NCBI RefSeq assembly: GCF_004193175.1
Contig: NZ_SAUH01000001.1
Span: 2,792,501 to 2,856,500 of the forward strand
Source: Streptomyces sp. RFCAC02
Lineage (GTDB): Bacteria > Actinomycetota > Actinomycetes > Streptomycetales > Streptomycetaceae
Direction: 5' to 3'
Length of the DNA: 64,000 nt
Below, in pieces: positions 9,130 to 17,611 of the stretch. How positions within the stretch are numbered: the stretch's first letter is position 1; each line of letters begins with the position of its first letter. The translations under genes and the position numbers were made by a program. The notes under the pieces were generated by a model. The model saw only the letters and a program-made list of their open reading frames with translations, was not told the DNA's origin and did no database searches.

Positions 9130-10626
9130 CTAGCGTTCGAACGCGCTGAGGCTGAGGGCGGGGCCCTCGTCCGTCTCGACGGTCGACAGCAGGTAGAGCT
9201 GGTACTCGTCGCGGGCCATGTACTGACGGTCGCCGACGCGGTGGGCCGGGAGTTCGACGACCGGGCCAGGACGGGGGGTGCCGTCCGCCGGGTCGACGGT
9301 GGCGAGCCACAGCGCGTCGCCCTGCACGCTGCCGGTGAGGAGGCCGCCGTTCGCGTCCGTGCCGAAGAACTGGGGGGCGTCGTCGAGCGCGGTCTCCCAC
9401 AGCACGGTGCCCGAGTCCAGCCCGTAGCCGGTGACCGGCAGGGTGCCGTCGTCCGCCGTCTCCCCCGTACCTCCGCCGCCGAGCACGCACAGGATCTCGC
9501 CGGCGGCCACGGGGCGGCGGTCCGGACGGGGCATGCGCCACGCCTCCTCGCCCGTCTCCGCGTAGACGACGAGTTCGTCGTCCTGGCGGAGGATGACGGG
9601 GTCGCCGGCGAGGAGGGCGGAGAAGGTGAGGGTGGAGCCGTCGGCGGCCGGGTGGGTCCACTCCAGCTCGCCGGTGTCGGCGGTGTAGGCGTTGAGGAGG
9701 AGGTCGCCGGCGGTTTCCGTGCCGGTCGCGGTCCCGGTGCCGCCGTCGGTGCCGGCGGGGTCGGTGCCCGGGTCGCCCTCGGTGTCGCGCCCGGTGCCGG
9801 CGTCGGCGGGGACGCAGCGGACGAGTTCGACGACGCGGGAGCCGGCGTGGCCCACGGCCTCGGTCCTGGCCTGTGCGCCCTCCGCGCAGGGGGCCTGGTC
9901 CGGCGGCGGTGTCGGGAGCGGCAGTTCGGTGCCGGCGGCGGCGTCGAACCGGTGGAAGCCGGCGACCGTGCCCTCGGCGTCCAGGTTCACGGTGATGGTC
10001 TGCTCGCCCGCGGTCAGGGTGACGGCGGCCGGGTCGACCGGGGTGGCCGGCTGCTCGTCCGAGCCGGTGCCCGTGTCCGTGTCCGGCGCGTCCTCGCCGT
10101 CCGTGTCGGTGAGGTCCTTCCACCAGGGGAGCGTGCCGGTGTCGGTGTCGAGGGCGGCGAGGAGCGCGCAGTCGCCTTCCTCGGTGGTGTAGAGAACGGC
10201 GCCCACGCCGGAGTCGTTGACGCCGTCGGAGGCGGCGCAGGGCCGGCCGGCTCCCGGGGGCGGCGGCACGGACCACAGCTCGGCGCCGTCGATCGTGCCG
10301 TACGCGGTGACGCCCGCCGGGGAGACGAGGGTGATCGCGCGCTCCGACAGCCACAGGCGGGTGGCGGGATCGGCGGTGCCCGCCGGGTCGGCGGTGACGT
10401 CCGCGTCCTCGCCGAGGGCGACGGCCGGGGCGTCCCAGACGCGGGCCAGGGCCTCGGGGGGCGCGTTGGCGGTCTCGGTGGGGCGGGTGTCCGCGACTTC
10501 CTCGAGGGACTCGGCGGCGGTGCCGTCCTGGCGGCTGAACACGACGACGAACACCGTCAGCAGCCCGAACAGGAGTACCCCCACTGTGGCCACCAGGCCG
10601 ATCCGGCCCTCGGCGTCGTCCGCCAT
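9130..10626 (-). CDS. Membrane-anchored PQQ-like beta-propeller protein
   Basis: 498 residues. One N-terminal transmembrane helix (residues about 9-30, IGLVATVGVLLFGLLTVFVV) leaves the bulk outside the cell. The outer part repeats a blade-like pattern of the PQQ/BamB type: ITLVSPAGVTAYGTIDGAEL, LLAALDTDTGTLPWWKDL, LLNAYTADTGELEWTHPA, YGLDSGTVLWETAL. Blades are separated by Asp/Thr/Gly-rich low-complexity loops. Such proteins are common next to trmB in Streptomyces and have no established function. It is probably a surface or periplasm-facing scaffold. The gene is divergent from trmB. Confidence 0.65.
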   Translation of the reverse strand: MADDAEGRIGLVATVGVLLFGLLTVFVVVFSRQDGTAAESLEEVADTRPTETANAPPEALARVWDAPAVALGEDADVTADPAGTADPATRLWLSERAITLVSPAGVTAYGTIDGAELWSVPPPPGAGRPCAASDGVNDSGVGAVLYTTEEGDCALLAALDTDTGTLPWWKDLTDTDGEDAPDTDTGTGSDEQPATPVDPAAVTLTAGEQTITVNLDAEGTVAGFHRFDAAAGTELPLPTPPPDQAPCAEGAQARTEAVGHAGSRVVELVRCVPADAGTGRDTEGDPGTDPAGTDGGTGTATGTETAGDLLLNAYTADTGELEWTHPAADGSTLTFSALLAGDPVILRQDDELVVYAETGEEAWRMPRPDRRPVAAGEILCVLGGGGTGETADDGTLPVTGYGLDSGTVLWETALDDAPQFFGTDANGGLLTGSVQGDALWLATVDPADGTPRPGPVVELPAHRVGDRQYMARDEYQLYLLSTVETDEGPALSLSAFER

Positions 10627-10686
10627 TCCCCCGGCTCCCTGCCTCTCCCGTCTCCGTGCAGATGCACGTCATATCATCCGACGACC

Positions 10687-10699
10687 ATACGTGTCGTAT
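10687..10699. promoter_or_regulatory. Inverted repeat ATACG-TGT-CGTAT
   Basis: Perfect 5-bp arms around TGT in the divergent region between the beta-propeller gene and trmB. It lies 61 bases upstream of the beta-propeller start. Possible operator; no binding protein can be named. Confidence 0.35.
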
Positions 10700-10725
10700 C
10701 GGTTCCGCCCCGCGGGACCCGCTCA

Positions 10726-10738
10726 TGACGGTACGTCA
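10726..10738. promoter_or_regulatory. Inverted repeat TGACG-GTA-CGTCA
   Basis: Perfect 5-bp arms around GTA, 79 bases upstream of the trmB start. A related element (CTGAC-GGTGT-GTCAG) is found at 17940-17954. Possible operator. Confidence 0.35.
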
Positions 10739-10800
10739 GCGGCGCACGACGGCGCGTACGGCCGCGCCCGGCGCGTACGGGGCGTGCGGGGGCGCGACCG

Positions 10801-10816
10801 TACAATCGGGCGCATT
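10801..10816 (+). promoter_or_regulatory. Putative -10 box of trmB, leaderless mRNA
   Basis: TACAAT at 10801-10806 is a good -10 hexamer, ten bases before the trmB GTG. No ribosome binding site is seen, so the transcript probably starts at or very near the start codon. Confidence 0.5.
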
Positions 10817-11584
10817 GTGACCGACCAGACCCCCGAGCCGCCGCGCCGGGCCGGCGCGATGTTCCCGCCGGGCACCGGCCCCGCCGCCGACCCGGCCGGG
10901 GACCGCTTCGACCGCCGCATCCGCAGTTTCCAGCCGCGCCGCAGCCGCGTCACCGCCGCCCAGCGCGACGCGCTGCTGCGCCTGTGGCCGCGCTGGGGCA
11001 TCGAGGTCGACGGGCGGCGGGTCCTCGACCTCGACGCCCTGTTCGACGGCGCGCCGGTCGTCCTGGAGATCGGCTTCGGCATGGGCGAGGCGACCGCGGA
11101 GATGGCCGCCGCTAACCCCGGCACCGGCCTGCTCGCCTGCGACGTCCACACCCCCGGCCAGGGCAACCTGCTCCGCCTCGCCGAGGAGCGCGGGCTCACG
11201 AACGTGCGCGTCGCCAACGGTGACGCCGTCATCCTCCTGCGCGAGATGCTGCCCCCGCGCGCGCTCGCCGGGGTGCGCGTCTTCTTCCCCGACCCGTGGC
11301 CGAAGTCGCGGCACCACAAACGGCGCATCATCCGCCCCGACTTCACCGAGCTCGCCGCCTCCCGCATGGCCCCCGGCGCCCTGCTGCACTGCGCGACCGA
11401 CTGGGAACCGTACGCCGAACGCATGCTGGAAGTGCTGACCGACAGCCCGTCGTTCGAGAACACCGCCCCGGACGGCGGCTGGGCCCCGCCGCGCGCGGCC
11501 GGGCGCGTGCCGACCCGTTTCGAACGGCAGGGGCTGGCCAAGGGGCACGTCGTGCGCGACCTCGTCTTCCGCCGGCTGCCCTGA
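10817..11584 (+). CDS. trmB: tRNA (guanine-N7)-methyltransferase
   Basis: 255 residues. SAM-dependent enzyme that makes m7G46 in the variable loop of tRNAs. The methyltransferase core shows VVLEIGFGMGEATAEMA (SAM loop), LLACDVHTPG and VRVFFPDPWPKSRHHKRRI, the family signature; TRFERQGLAKGH near the C-terminus is also typical. The open frame extends 600 bases upstream, but those residues are low-complexity antisense of the neighbouring gene. The GTG at 10817 sits just after a -10 box, so it is chosen as the start. The N-terminal 40 residues are a loosely conserved extension. Confidence 0.9.
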   Translation: MTDQTPEPPRRAGAMFPPGTGPAADPAGDRFDRRIRSFQPRRSRVTAAQRDALLRLWPRWGIEVDGRRVLDLDALFDGAPVVLEIGFGMGEATAEMAAANPGTGLLACDVHTPGQGNLLRLAEERGLTNVRVANGDAVILLREMLPPRALAGVRVFFPDPWPKSRHHKRRIIRPDFTELAASRMAPGALLHCATDWEPYAERMLEVLTDSPSFENTAPDGGWAPPRAAGRVPTRFERQGLAKGHVVRDLVFRRLP

Positions 11585-11665
11585 CCCGCGCGGCGCGCGC
11601 CGGGCGCGACGGGCGGCGCGCGGCCGGTTCCGTGCGCGGTCTGTCGACGGCGCGCGAGCAGACCG

Positions 11666-11678
11666 TAGAGTCGGCCGC
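11666..11678 (+). promoter_or_regulatory. Putative -10 box of the PrsW-like gene, leaderless mRNA
   Basis: TAGAGT at 11666-11671 is followed by seven bases and then the GTG start. There is no ribosome binding site. This is the spacing of a leaderless Streptomyces promoter. Confidence 0.45.
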
Positions 11679-12983
11679 GTGCCCCACGCGCGTCCCCCGC
11701 TCCCCTCTCCCCCGCCCTCGTCCGCGGTGCTGCTCGGGCTCGCGCTCGCGCTGTGCGCCGTGATCGTCGCCCTGGTGATCCGGCACGAGGCGGGGGCGGA
11801 GGGATTCCTGTCCGGGGTGGGTCTGGCGACGCTGCCGCTGCCGTTCATCGCCCTGGTCTTCACGCGGCTTGACGCGGTCGCGCCCAAACCGCGCGGCACC
11901 CTCGCGTTCGCCTTCGCGTGGGGCGCGTGCGCGGCGACGTTCCTCACGCTCATCGCCAACGGCGTGCTGCTGCGCTGGCTGACCGGCGCCTCGGCGACCG
12001 TCGCGCCGGCGCACGACGACATGCTCTACCTCACGGTGGGCGCGCCCCTGGTGGAGGAGGCGGGCAAGGCGGCGGTGGTCGTCGCGCTGTTCCGGTACCG
12101 GCCGCTGGCGTTCCACGGCGTCCTGGCCGGGCTGGTGACCGCCGGGGTGTCGGCCACCGGCTTCGCCTTCACGGAGAACGTGCTGTACCTCGGCAGCGCC
12201 GTCACGCAGGACCGGCTCGCGGGCACGACCGGCGGCCCGGACTCGGCCGCGGTGGTGACGTTCTTCGTGCGCATCCTCGTCGCGCCGTTCGCGCACCCCG
12301 TGTTCACGGCGCTGACGGGGGCGGCCATCGGGCTGGCGAGCACCCTGCCCGCCGGCGACCGGTCGCGGTGGCGGCTCGGCGTACCGCTGGCGGGCTTCGC
12401 CGCCGCGTTCGGGCTGCACGCCGTGTGGAACGCGTCGACGGCCCTGTCGTTCTTCGGCTTCGCCGGTGTCTACACGCTCGTGATGCTGCCGGTGTTCGCG
12501 CTGCTGAGCCGCCTCGCGGTGCGGGAGCGCCGGCGCCAGCTGCGGACCGTCCGCCGCACGCTCCCCCTGTACGAGGAGGCCGGGTGGTTGCGCGCGGGCG
12601 AGGCAGCGGCGCTCGGCTCGATGCGCGAGCGGGCGCGCAAGCGGCGCGCGGCCCGCAGACGCGCCGGTGCAGCGGGCGCGCGCGCCGTCGCGGCGTACCA
12701 GACCGCGGCGGCCGAGCTGGCGCTGCTGCGCGAGCGCGCCGACCGGGGCACCGCCGGCGACACCTTCCCCGCCGCGGAACGCGCCCTGCTCGACCGCCTG
12801 TGGCTGCTCGGCGACCGGGGTGGTCGCGGGCCGCGGCCGGAGGACGGCGGGGCCGGGGGGCGGGTCAGCGCAGCGAGGTCAGGAGGCCGTCCGTCCGCCG
12901 GGCGTGCGCGCGTATCCACTGCGCCTCCTCGGGGCGCAGTTGCCCCGGCAGGCCGAAGCCGACCAGGTCGACGCGCTCGCTGA
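11679..12983 (+). CDS. PrsW-family intramembrane metalloprotease
   Basis: 434 residues. About eight hydrophobic helices fill the first 290 residues. Family motifs are present: APLVEEAGKAAVVV (the EE pair), GFAFTENVLYL (E-N), FAHPVFTALTGAAIG and GLHAVWNAS, giving the buried Glu and His metal-site residues. PrsW proteases cleave membrane anti-sigma factors; the substrate here is unknown. After residue 300 the protein is cytoplasmic, Arg/Ala-rich and probably coiled. The last 40 residues overlap 119 bases of the opposite-strand GT29 gene and look like run-on sequence, so a frameshift near the 3' end is possible. Confidence 0.8.
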   Translation: MPHARPPLPSPPPSSAVLLGLALALCAVIVALVIRHEAGAEGFLSGVGLATLPLPFIALVFTRLDAVAPKPRGTLAFAFAWGACAATFLTLIANGVLLRWLTGASATVAPAHDDMLYLTVGAPLVEEAGKAAVVVALFRYRPLAFHGVLAGLVTAGVSATGFAFTENVLYLGSAVTQDRLAGTTGGPDSAAVVTFFVRILVAPFAHPVFTALTGAAIGLASTLPAGDRSRWRLGVPLAGFAAAFGLHAVWNASTALSFFGFAGVYTLVMLPVFALLSRLAVRERRRQLRTVRRTLPLYEEAGWLRAGEAAALGSMRERARKRRAARRRAGAAGARAVAAYQTAAAELALLRERADRGTAGDTFPAAERALLDRLWLLGDRGGRGPRPEDGGAGGRVSAARSGGRPSAGRARVSTAPPRGAVAPAGRSRPGRRAR

Positions 12984-14052
12984 CGTCGAGGAAATCGAGC
13001 AGCCGCGCGACCGTGAACGCCGTGCTCGCGTCCACGGCCCACCGGGACTCGCCCATGAGCGCCGGGTCGCGGACGGGGCGTGCGAGCGTGCGGTCCCCGA
13101 CGTACTGCTGCGCGCCGGGCACGAGCCGCTCCCGTACCGCCGTGCGCCACTCGGACGGCTTGTCGGCGAGGACCAGGCGCGTCGTGACGGTCCTGCGCCA
13201 CCCGGGGCCGTCGCTGCGGTGCGAGACGGCGTGGACGTCGGCGCGTTTCCCGGTGCCCTCGGGGTGCGTGCGGAACGAGTCGAGGCGCACGACCACGTCG
13301 TACCGGTCGATCTCGGCCCCGAGCCCGCCGGCCGCGACACCCTCGCCGTTCGCCACGACGACGACGCTGCGACCCTCGACCTGGCCCCGGAAGTCGCCGA
13401 CTCCTATGGGCGCGCCGCCGCCGAGCAGCGGATCGTCCATCCGGCCGTCGGTGGCGAGCCTGCTGTAGGTGCCGAACGCCTCGGCCAGCAGGCGCGTGCC
13501 GGGGTCGGCCGCGCCGGTCTCCGCGAGGCGGCGTTCCATCTCGGCGGTGAGGGCGGCCCGCACGTCGGCGGCCGGCCGCTCGCGCAGCAGCGCGTCCGGC
13601 ACGACGGCGTCGGCCGCGGTGAGCGCGGCGCGCTTCTCCCGCAGCAGCGCGACGCGGCGGGCGATGTCCTCGGTCCCGCCACCGGCGAGGTCTTGGTACC
13701 GCTCGTACGCCTCGACGGCCTCGGTCTCCCGCCCGTCCGCCTCCAGCGCGCCCCCGCGGAGCCGCCACGCCCCCTTGGACCGGCTGCGCAGGGCGACGGC
13801 GGAATCGGCGACACGCCGCGCGAGCCGCACCTCCCCGGCGTCGAGGGCGCACTGCCCGGCCCGCAGCAGGGCGTCGAAGGCTCGCTCGGCGGACGGCTCA
13901 TGGGCGGAGTGCTCGACGACCAGCGCACCGATCGCGGCGACGAGCGCCGCATCCCGGCCACCACCGGCCACATACGCGGCACACTCACGGACACACGGGG
14001 TGAACAGATCCTCAGCACGCGCGACACTGCCGGGCCGCAGCCTGAACTTCAT
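12865..14052 (-). CDS. Glycosyltransferase family 29 (sialyltransferase-like) with helical N-terminus
   Basis: 395 residues from the ATG at 14052, which follows a GGGTCGGGGG stretch. Residues 1-175 are helical and TPR-like (GQCALDAGEVRLARRVADSA, AVEAYERYQDLAGGGTEDIA). The C-terminal half matches the bacterial GT29 pattern: GRSVVVVANGEGVAAGGLGA, then IDRYDVVVRLDSFRTH (sialyl-motif-like), and RWAVDASTAFTVARLLDFLD. GT29 enzymes classically transfer sialic acid from CMP-sialic acid. Streptomyces are not known for sialylation, so the true donor is uncertain. Converges on the PrsW-like gene. Confidence 0.65.
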   Translation of the reverse strand: MKFRLRPGSVARAEDLFTPCVRECAAYVAGGGRDAALVAAIGALVVEHSAHEPSAERAFDALLRAGQCALDAGEVRLARRVADSAVALRSRSKGAWRLRGGALEADGRETEAVEAYERYQDLAGGGTEDIARRVALLREKRAALTAADAVVPDALLRERPAADVRAALTAEMERRLAETGAADPGTRLLAEAFGTYSRLATDGRMDDPLLGGGAPIGVGDFRGQVEGRSVVVVANGEGVAAGGLGAEIDRYDVVVRLDSFRTHPEGTGKRADVHAVSHRSDGPGWRRTVTTRLVLADKPSEWRTAVRERLVPGAQQYVGDRTLARPVRDPALMGESRWAVDASTAFTVARLLDFLDVSERVDLVGFGLPGQLRPEEAQWIRAHARRTDGLLTSLR

Positions 14053-14160
14053 ACCCCCGACCCTGCACGACGAACGACGCACAACAGGGTGCCCCACATG
14101 ACACGAAGACACCACCGAGGTGAACATCTTCTAGCGGCGCCGGTCTCCTGAAGGGCTCGC

Positions 14161-15297
14161 TCACGGGTATAGAGGCTGCGGATCGACGATGTCCCACTTC
14201 TCAGTCGACCGTGAGCCCAGCCAACCGCCTGTGGTCTTCCAGACGGAGCCGATCCCGAGATGTTCTAGATAGGAGGAGTAAATACCTATCTCGTCCGTGA
14301 AAAGAGCGACCAGTCGCGGTTCTCTCCTCTCGTCCCGAATAAAGTGTCGATACTCCAGCAACTGCGCCACCGCTTCACGGACCGCAACGGTAACATTGCC
14401 CTCCCTGATGACCTTCGCTTCAATCAGCCAACTATCGAACTCCCTCTTCAAGATTAGATCACGCGGATGAACTTTCTCGGTTATCGGCGTGAATCCACGC
14501 AGGTAAACGTAGGAGCCAAATTCGCGTATGAGGGCCTCATGCCGACGCTTTTTACGGAGAGTCCGTTCCGCGATGCGAGCGAGGTAATCCGCGTCATTTT
14601 TCGGCTTGAAGTAATTCATAGTCCCGGGAGCACCCCACCCGCGATTCGGCGTCGGATCGCGTCGAGTAGGCGATGCTTCCCCCGGTTCGTGTACCGCAGG
14701 GCCAATCTCGACACGCGAAGCCGAATCAAGTAGATCGACTGCGGCCCACAAATCCGCCGCCAAGGTCTTCTCAGTGGGTAGATCAGCCAGGTCATAACGC
14801 TTGGCGGCGACACTAGCCGCCTCATAGGCACGCAGCCGCCAATCCTGCGGGCGCGACTGCAAAACGAGCTGGGAATCCCACCCCTCTAGAGCCTCTCCGA
14901 GAATTCCTCGCTGGATCGCAAGCGCGTTCTCCCGAAGCTGCCGCTGCAACCTAACCCCCCTTTTAAGGGTCTTCTCCAGGCCTTCCACTCCCTGCTGAAG
15001 CGACAGTGTCACCGCGCTAAGGTCCGGACTGAAGAGGTAAGCTAGGTAGAGTCCTTGACTAGAGCTATTTGAGATGTCTGGGTTGAACACTCCAACCCAG
15101 GGAGACAAAGCAGCCGCCCCATTGCCACCGAAACCCGCCGCACGTACGCCAGCCGGAAGAGGAAGCGGCATATCCGATATGGAGCGCAGAAGGTCTTGCG
15201 CATATATGCCCTTCTTCGTTCCAGCGGTCCTGTCATAGGACCGTGCTATGTCGCTCAGCACCTGACCGAGGGCAGTGCGAGTAGTCGAGTTCGCCAT
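14161..15297 (-). CDS. MrcB-N domain / PD-(D/E)XK nuclease fusion, predicted restriction-type protein
   Basis: 378 residues in clearly lower-GC DNA than its surroundings, with codons rare in Streptomyces (ATA, CTA, TTT). Residues about 10-125 match the MrcB N-terminal (DUF3578) domain: GIYAQDLLRSISDMPLPLPA, SPWVGVFNPDISNSSSQGLY and LSLQQGVEGL. A helical linker follows. Residues about 255-345 look like a PD-(D/E)XK nuclease: D280, E293-A-K295 in DSWLIEAKV, and Q312-x3-Y316 in AQLLEYRHF. By analogy with McrBC the N-terminus may read modified DNA and the C-terminus may cut. There is no ATPase partner gene nearby. Start ATG follows AAAGGTGG. Probably horizontally acquired. Confidence 0.65.
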   Translation of the reverse strand: MANSTTRTALGQVLSDIARSYDRTAGTKKGIYAQDLLRSISDMPLPLPAGVRAAGFGGNGAAALSPWVGVFNPDISNSSSQGLYLAYLFSPDLSAVTLSLQQGVEGLEKTLKRGVRLQRQLRENALAIQRGILGEALEGWDSQLVLQSRPQDWRLRAYEAASVAAKRYDLADLPTEKTLAADLWAAVDLLDSASRVEIGPAVHEPGEASPTRRDPTPNRGWGAPGTMNYFKPKNDADYLARIAERTLRKKRRHEALIREFGSYVYLRGFTPITEKVHPRDLILKREFDSWLIEAKVIREGNVTVAVREAVAQLLEYRHFIRDERREPRLVALFTDEIGIYSSYLEHLGIGSVWKTTGGWLGSRSTEKWDIVDPQPLYP

Positions 15298-15319
15298 GAC
15301 TCAGCCACCTTTCGTAGCT

Positions 15320-16266
15320 TCACTGGCGCGACGAGGCGTTGGCCAGGGTTGTGGACTCGTCGGGGGTCAGGGTGATCGTGGTTGACTCCAGGAGTGCCTG
15401 GAGCTGTTCTGGTGTGCGCGCGCTCGCGATCGGTGAGGTGATCGTCGGTTGGGTCCGCAGCCATGCCAGTGCGATCGCTGTCGGCGTTGCTCCGTGAGCG
15501 GTCGCGATGTCGTCGAGGGCGGCCAGGACGCGGCGGCCCCGTTCCGTCGCCAGGTGTCCGGCCGCGCGGGAGGAGCGGGCGCTGCTCACGTGGTGTCGGG
15601 GCGGTATTTGCCGGTGAGGAAGCCGGATGCCAGGGCCGAGTACGGCAGAGCCGCCAGACCGTGGTCGGCTGCTGTGGCCGCGAGATCACCTTCGTACGTC
15701 TCGCGCGAGACCAGGTTGTAGCGCGGCTGGATCGCCACATAGCGGGCCATGCGCTCCTGGGACGCGAAGTCCAGTGACGCCCGCAGCCGCGTGGCGGAGA
15801 TATTGGAGGCGCCAAGGGCACGGACCTTGCCCTCGCGCACGAGGGCGTCGAGTGCTGTGACGATCTCCGGGACCTCAACCGACTCGTCGTCGGAGTGCGT
15901 GTAATAGAGGTCGATGTGGTCCGTGCCGAGACGGCGCAGAGACGCCTCGGCTGCGCGTTTGACCGTGGACGCGGACAGACCGCGGAAGTCCGGGTGACTG
16001 CCGACTTTCGTCGCGATCAGAACATCGTCGCGCCGGCCGCGGCGTGCGAGCCAACGGCCGATCAGGGTCTCCGACTCACCGCCCGAATTGCCGTCAGCCC
16101 AGGCGGAGTAGACATCAGCGGTGTCCACGATGTTGCCGCCGGCGTCCGCGTAGGCATCAAGGACAGCGAACGACTCCGACTCGTCCGCCGTCCAGCCGAA
16201 CACGTTCCCGCCCAGACAGAGGGGGAAGACCTGGAGATCACCGACGGGACGCAGAGCAACGGTCAT
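15320..16266 (-). pseudogene. Aldo/keto reductase, split by a frameshift
   Basis: The 5' part (16266-15586, 226 residues) begins MTVALRPVGDLQVFPLCLGG and has the aldo/keto reductase barrel with DTADVYSAW (catalytic Asp and Tyr), IATKVG (Lys) and YYTHSDDE (His). It stops with TGA at 15586. The rest (HGATPTAIALAWLRTQP, the NADP-binding end) continues in another frame from 15589 to 15320. The junction is PDTT followed by SSARSS, and a one-base change restores about 316 residues, the normal family length. It lies between the M23 peptidase and the low-GC MrcB gene, so local decay after insertion is plausible, as is a sequencing error. Confidence 0.75.
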
Positions 16267-16419
16267 GCCGCCACCCTAGAACCCGAGACCGAGAGATCAT
16301 ACGACCGGCAGACGATCAGTTGATTCGGTACGGCGGGGTCGTCTTGCACACGCCTTCAGCGGAGGCATCGGGTGCCCGCAGCAGGGCACCCGAGCACTCA
16401 TCGGCGCGTCGTGTCCTCG

Positions 16420-17586
16420 TCAGACGGAGAGGCCCAGGTTGCGCAGCCAGGTCAGGGGGTCGATCGGGTCGCCGCCGTCGGGGCGGACTTCCACGTGGAG
16501 GTGGGGGCCCGTCGAGTTTCCGGTGGAGCCCACCAGGCCGATCTGGTCGCCCGTGGTGAGGGACTGGCCGGCCGACACGCTCATCGAGGACAGGTGGCAG
16601 TACCAGAGCTCGGTGCCGTCCTCCAGCTCGACGATCACGCGGTAGCCGTAGGAGCCGGCCCAGGCGGCTTCCTGGACGGTGCCCGTGTGGATGTTCTTCA
16701 CGGGGGTACCGGTGGAGGCGGCGAAGTCCTGGCCGGTGTGGTTGGAGGCCCACATCGTGCCGGACTGGCCGAAGCCGGAGCTGAGGCGGTAGTCGGAGAG
16801 GGGGAGGGTGTAGCTGGCGGCGAGTTCGCGCAGACGCCGCTCCTCCTCCTCGCGCTCCCTGGCTTCCTCCGCGGCCTGGCGTTCCGCCTCGGCGGTGGCG
16901 GCGGCCTCCTCGGCGGCGGCCTCGCGGGCCGCGTCGAGGGCGGCCGCGGCCGTGCGCGTGTCGACGGCCGTCTCCTGCTGATCGGCCTGCTGGAGGATAC
17001 GGGCGCGCAGCGCGGCACCGGCGTCCTCGCGGGCCTGCTCGGCCGCGGCCTCGTCCGCCGCCTCATCGGCGGCGGAGTCGGCGCCCGGGTCGGGCAGCAT
17101 GTCGCCGACGACGGGGATCGCGCGGAGCTGGTCGGCCGCCGCGTCCACGCCGGGGACGGCGGCCGCGCCGTCGTCGTTCGCCGAGGCCATGCCGCCGGCG
17201 CCGACCGCGGCGATGACGCCGACGCCGAGAACGGCCCGGCTGCGGGCGATCGTGCCGCCGCCCTTGCGCGCCACACGGTGCCGGCCGCGGAGCGGGAGGA
17301 GCGTCTCCTCGCTCGGGTTCCACTCGGTGCGGGGCTCGTCGTCGGTGGCGAGGGGGCCGAAGTACGCCGGGGCATCGGCCGTGTCGGCGATGTCGGTCGG
17401 GTGCGCCGGGGGGAGGTCGGGGTGGCTGCCGTAGGTGCCGTACGAGCCGCCGAAGGCGCTGTGCTGGTGGGCGATGCCGTGCGTGCCGTGCGCCGGGCGG
17501 ACGGCCGTGTCGTGCAGATCGTACGGATCGAGGAGGTGCGCCCCGGGGCGGGTGTCCTCGACGGAGGCATGCCGGTTCGACGCCAC
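16420..17586 (-). CDS. M23-family cell-wall endopeptidase, membrane anchored
   Basis: 388 residues, GTG start behind AAGGAG. A cytoplasmic N-terminal stretch of about 105 residues is followed by one membrane helix (RAVLGVGVIAAVGAGGM), an Ala/Glu-rich coiled coil (about 160-255), and a LytM/M23 domain at the C-terminus. The domain carries the zinc ligands NHTGQDFAA (H-x3-D) and GPHLHVEV (H-x-H), with WYCHLSSMSV between. M23 enzymes cut peptidoglycan cross-bridges during growth or sporulation. It is preceded by a c-di-AMP riboswitch, as for other Streptomyces cell-wall hydrolase genes. Confidence 0.85.
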   Translation of the reverse strand: MASNRHASVEDTRPGAHLLDPYDLHDTAVRPAHGTHGIAHQHSAFGGSYGTYGSHPDLPPAHPTDIADTADAPAYFGPLATDDEPRTEWNPSEETLLPLRGRHRVARKGGGTIARSRAVLGVGVIAAVGAGGMASANDDGAAAVPGVDAAADQLRAIPVVGDMLPDPGADSAADEAADEAAAEQAREDAGAALRARILQQADQQETAVDTRTAAAALDAAREAAAEEAAATAEAERQAAEEAREREEEERRLRELAASYTLPLSDYRLSSGFGQSGTMWASNHTGQDFAASTGTPVKNIHTGTVQEAAWAGSYGYRVIVELEDGTELWYCHLSSMSVSAGQSLTTGDQIGLVGSTGNSTGPHLHVEVRPDGGDPIDPLTWLRNLGLSV

Positions 17587-17611
17587 GGAGGCGTTCTCCT
17601 TTCCTTCCCCT

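Noticed and set aside
10217..10816. 200-codon N-terminal extension of TrmB
   Set aside because: Antisense of the beta-propeller gene with low-complexity translation; promoter and start lie at 10801-10819.
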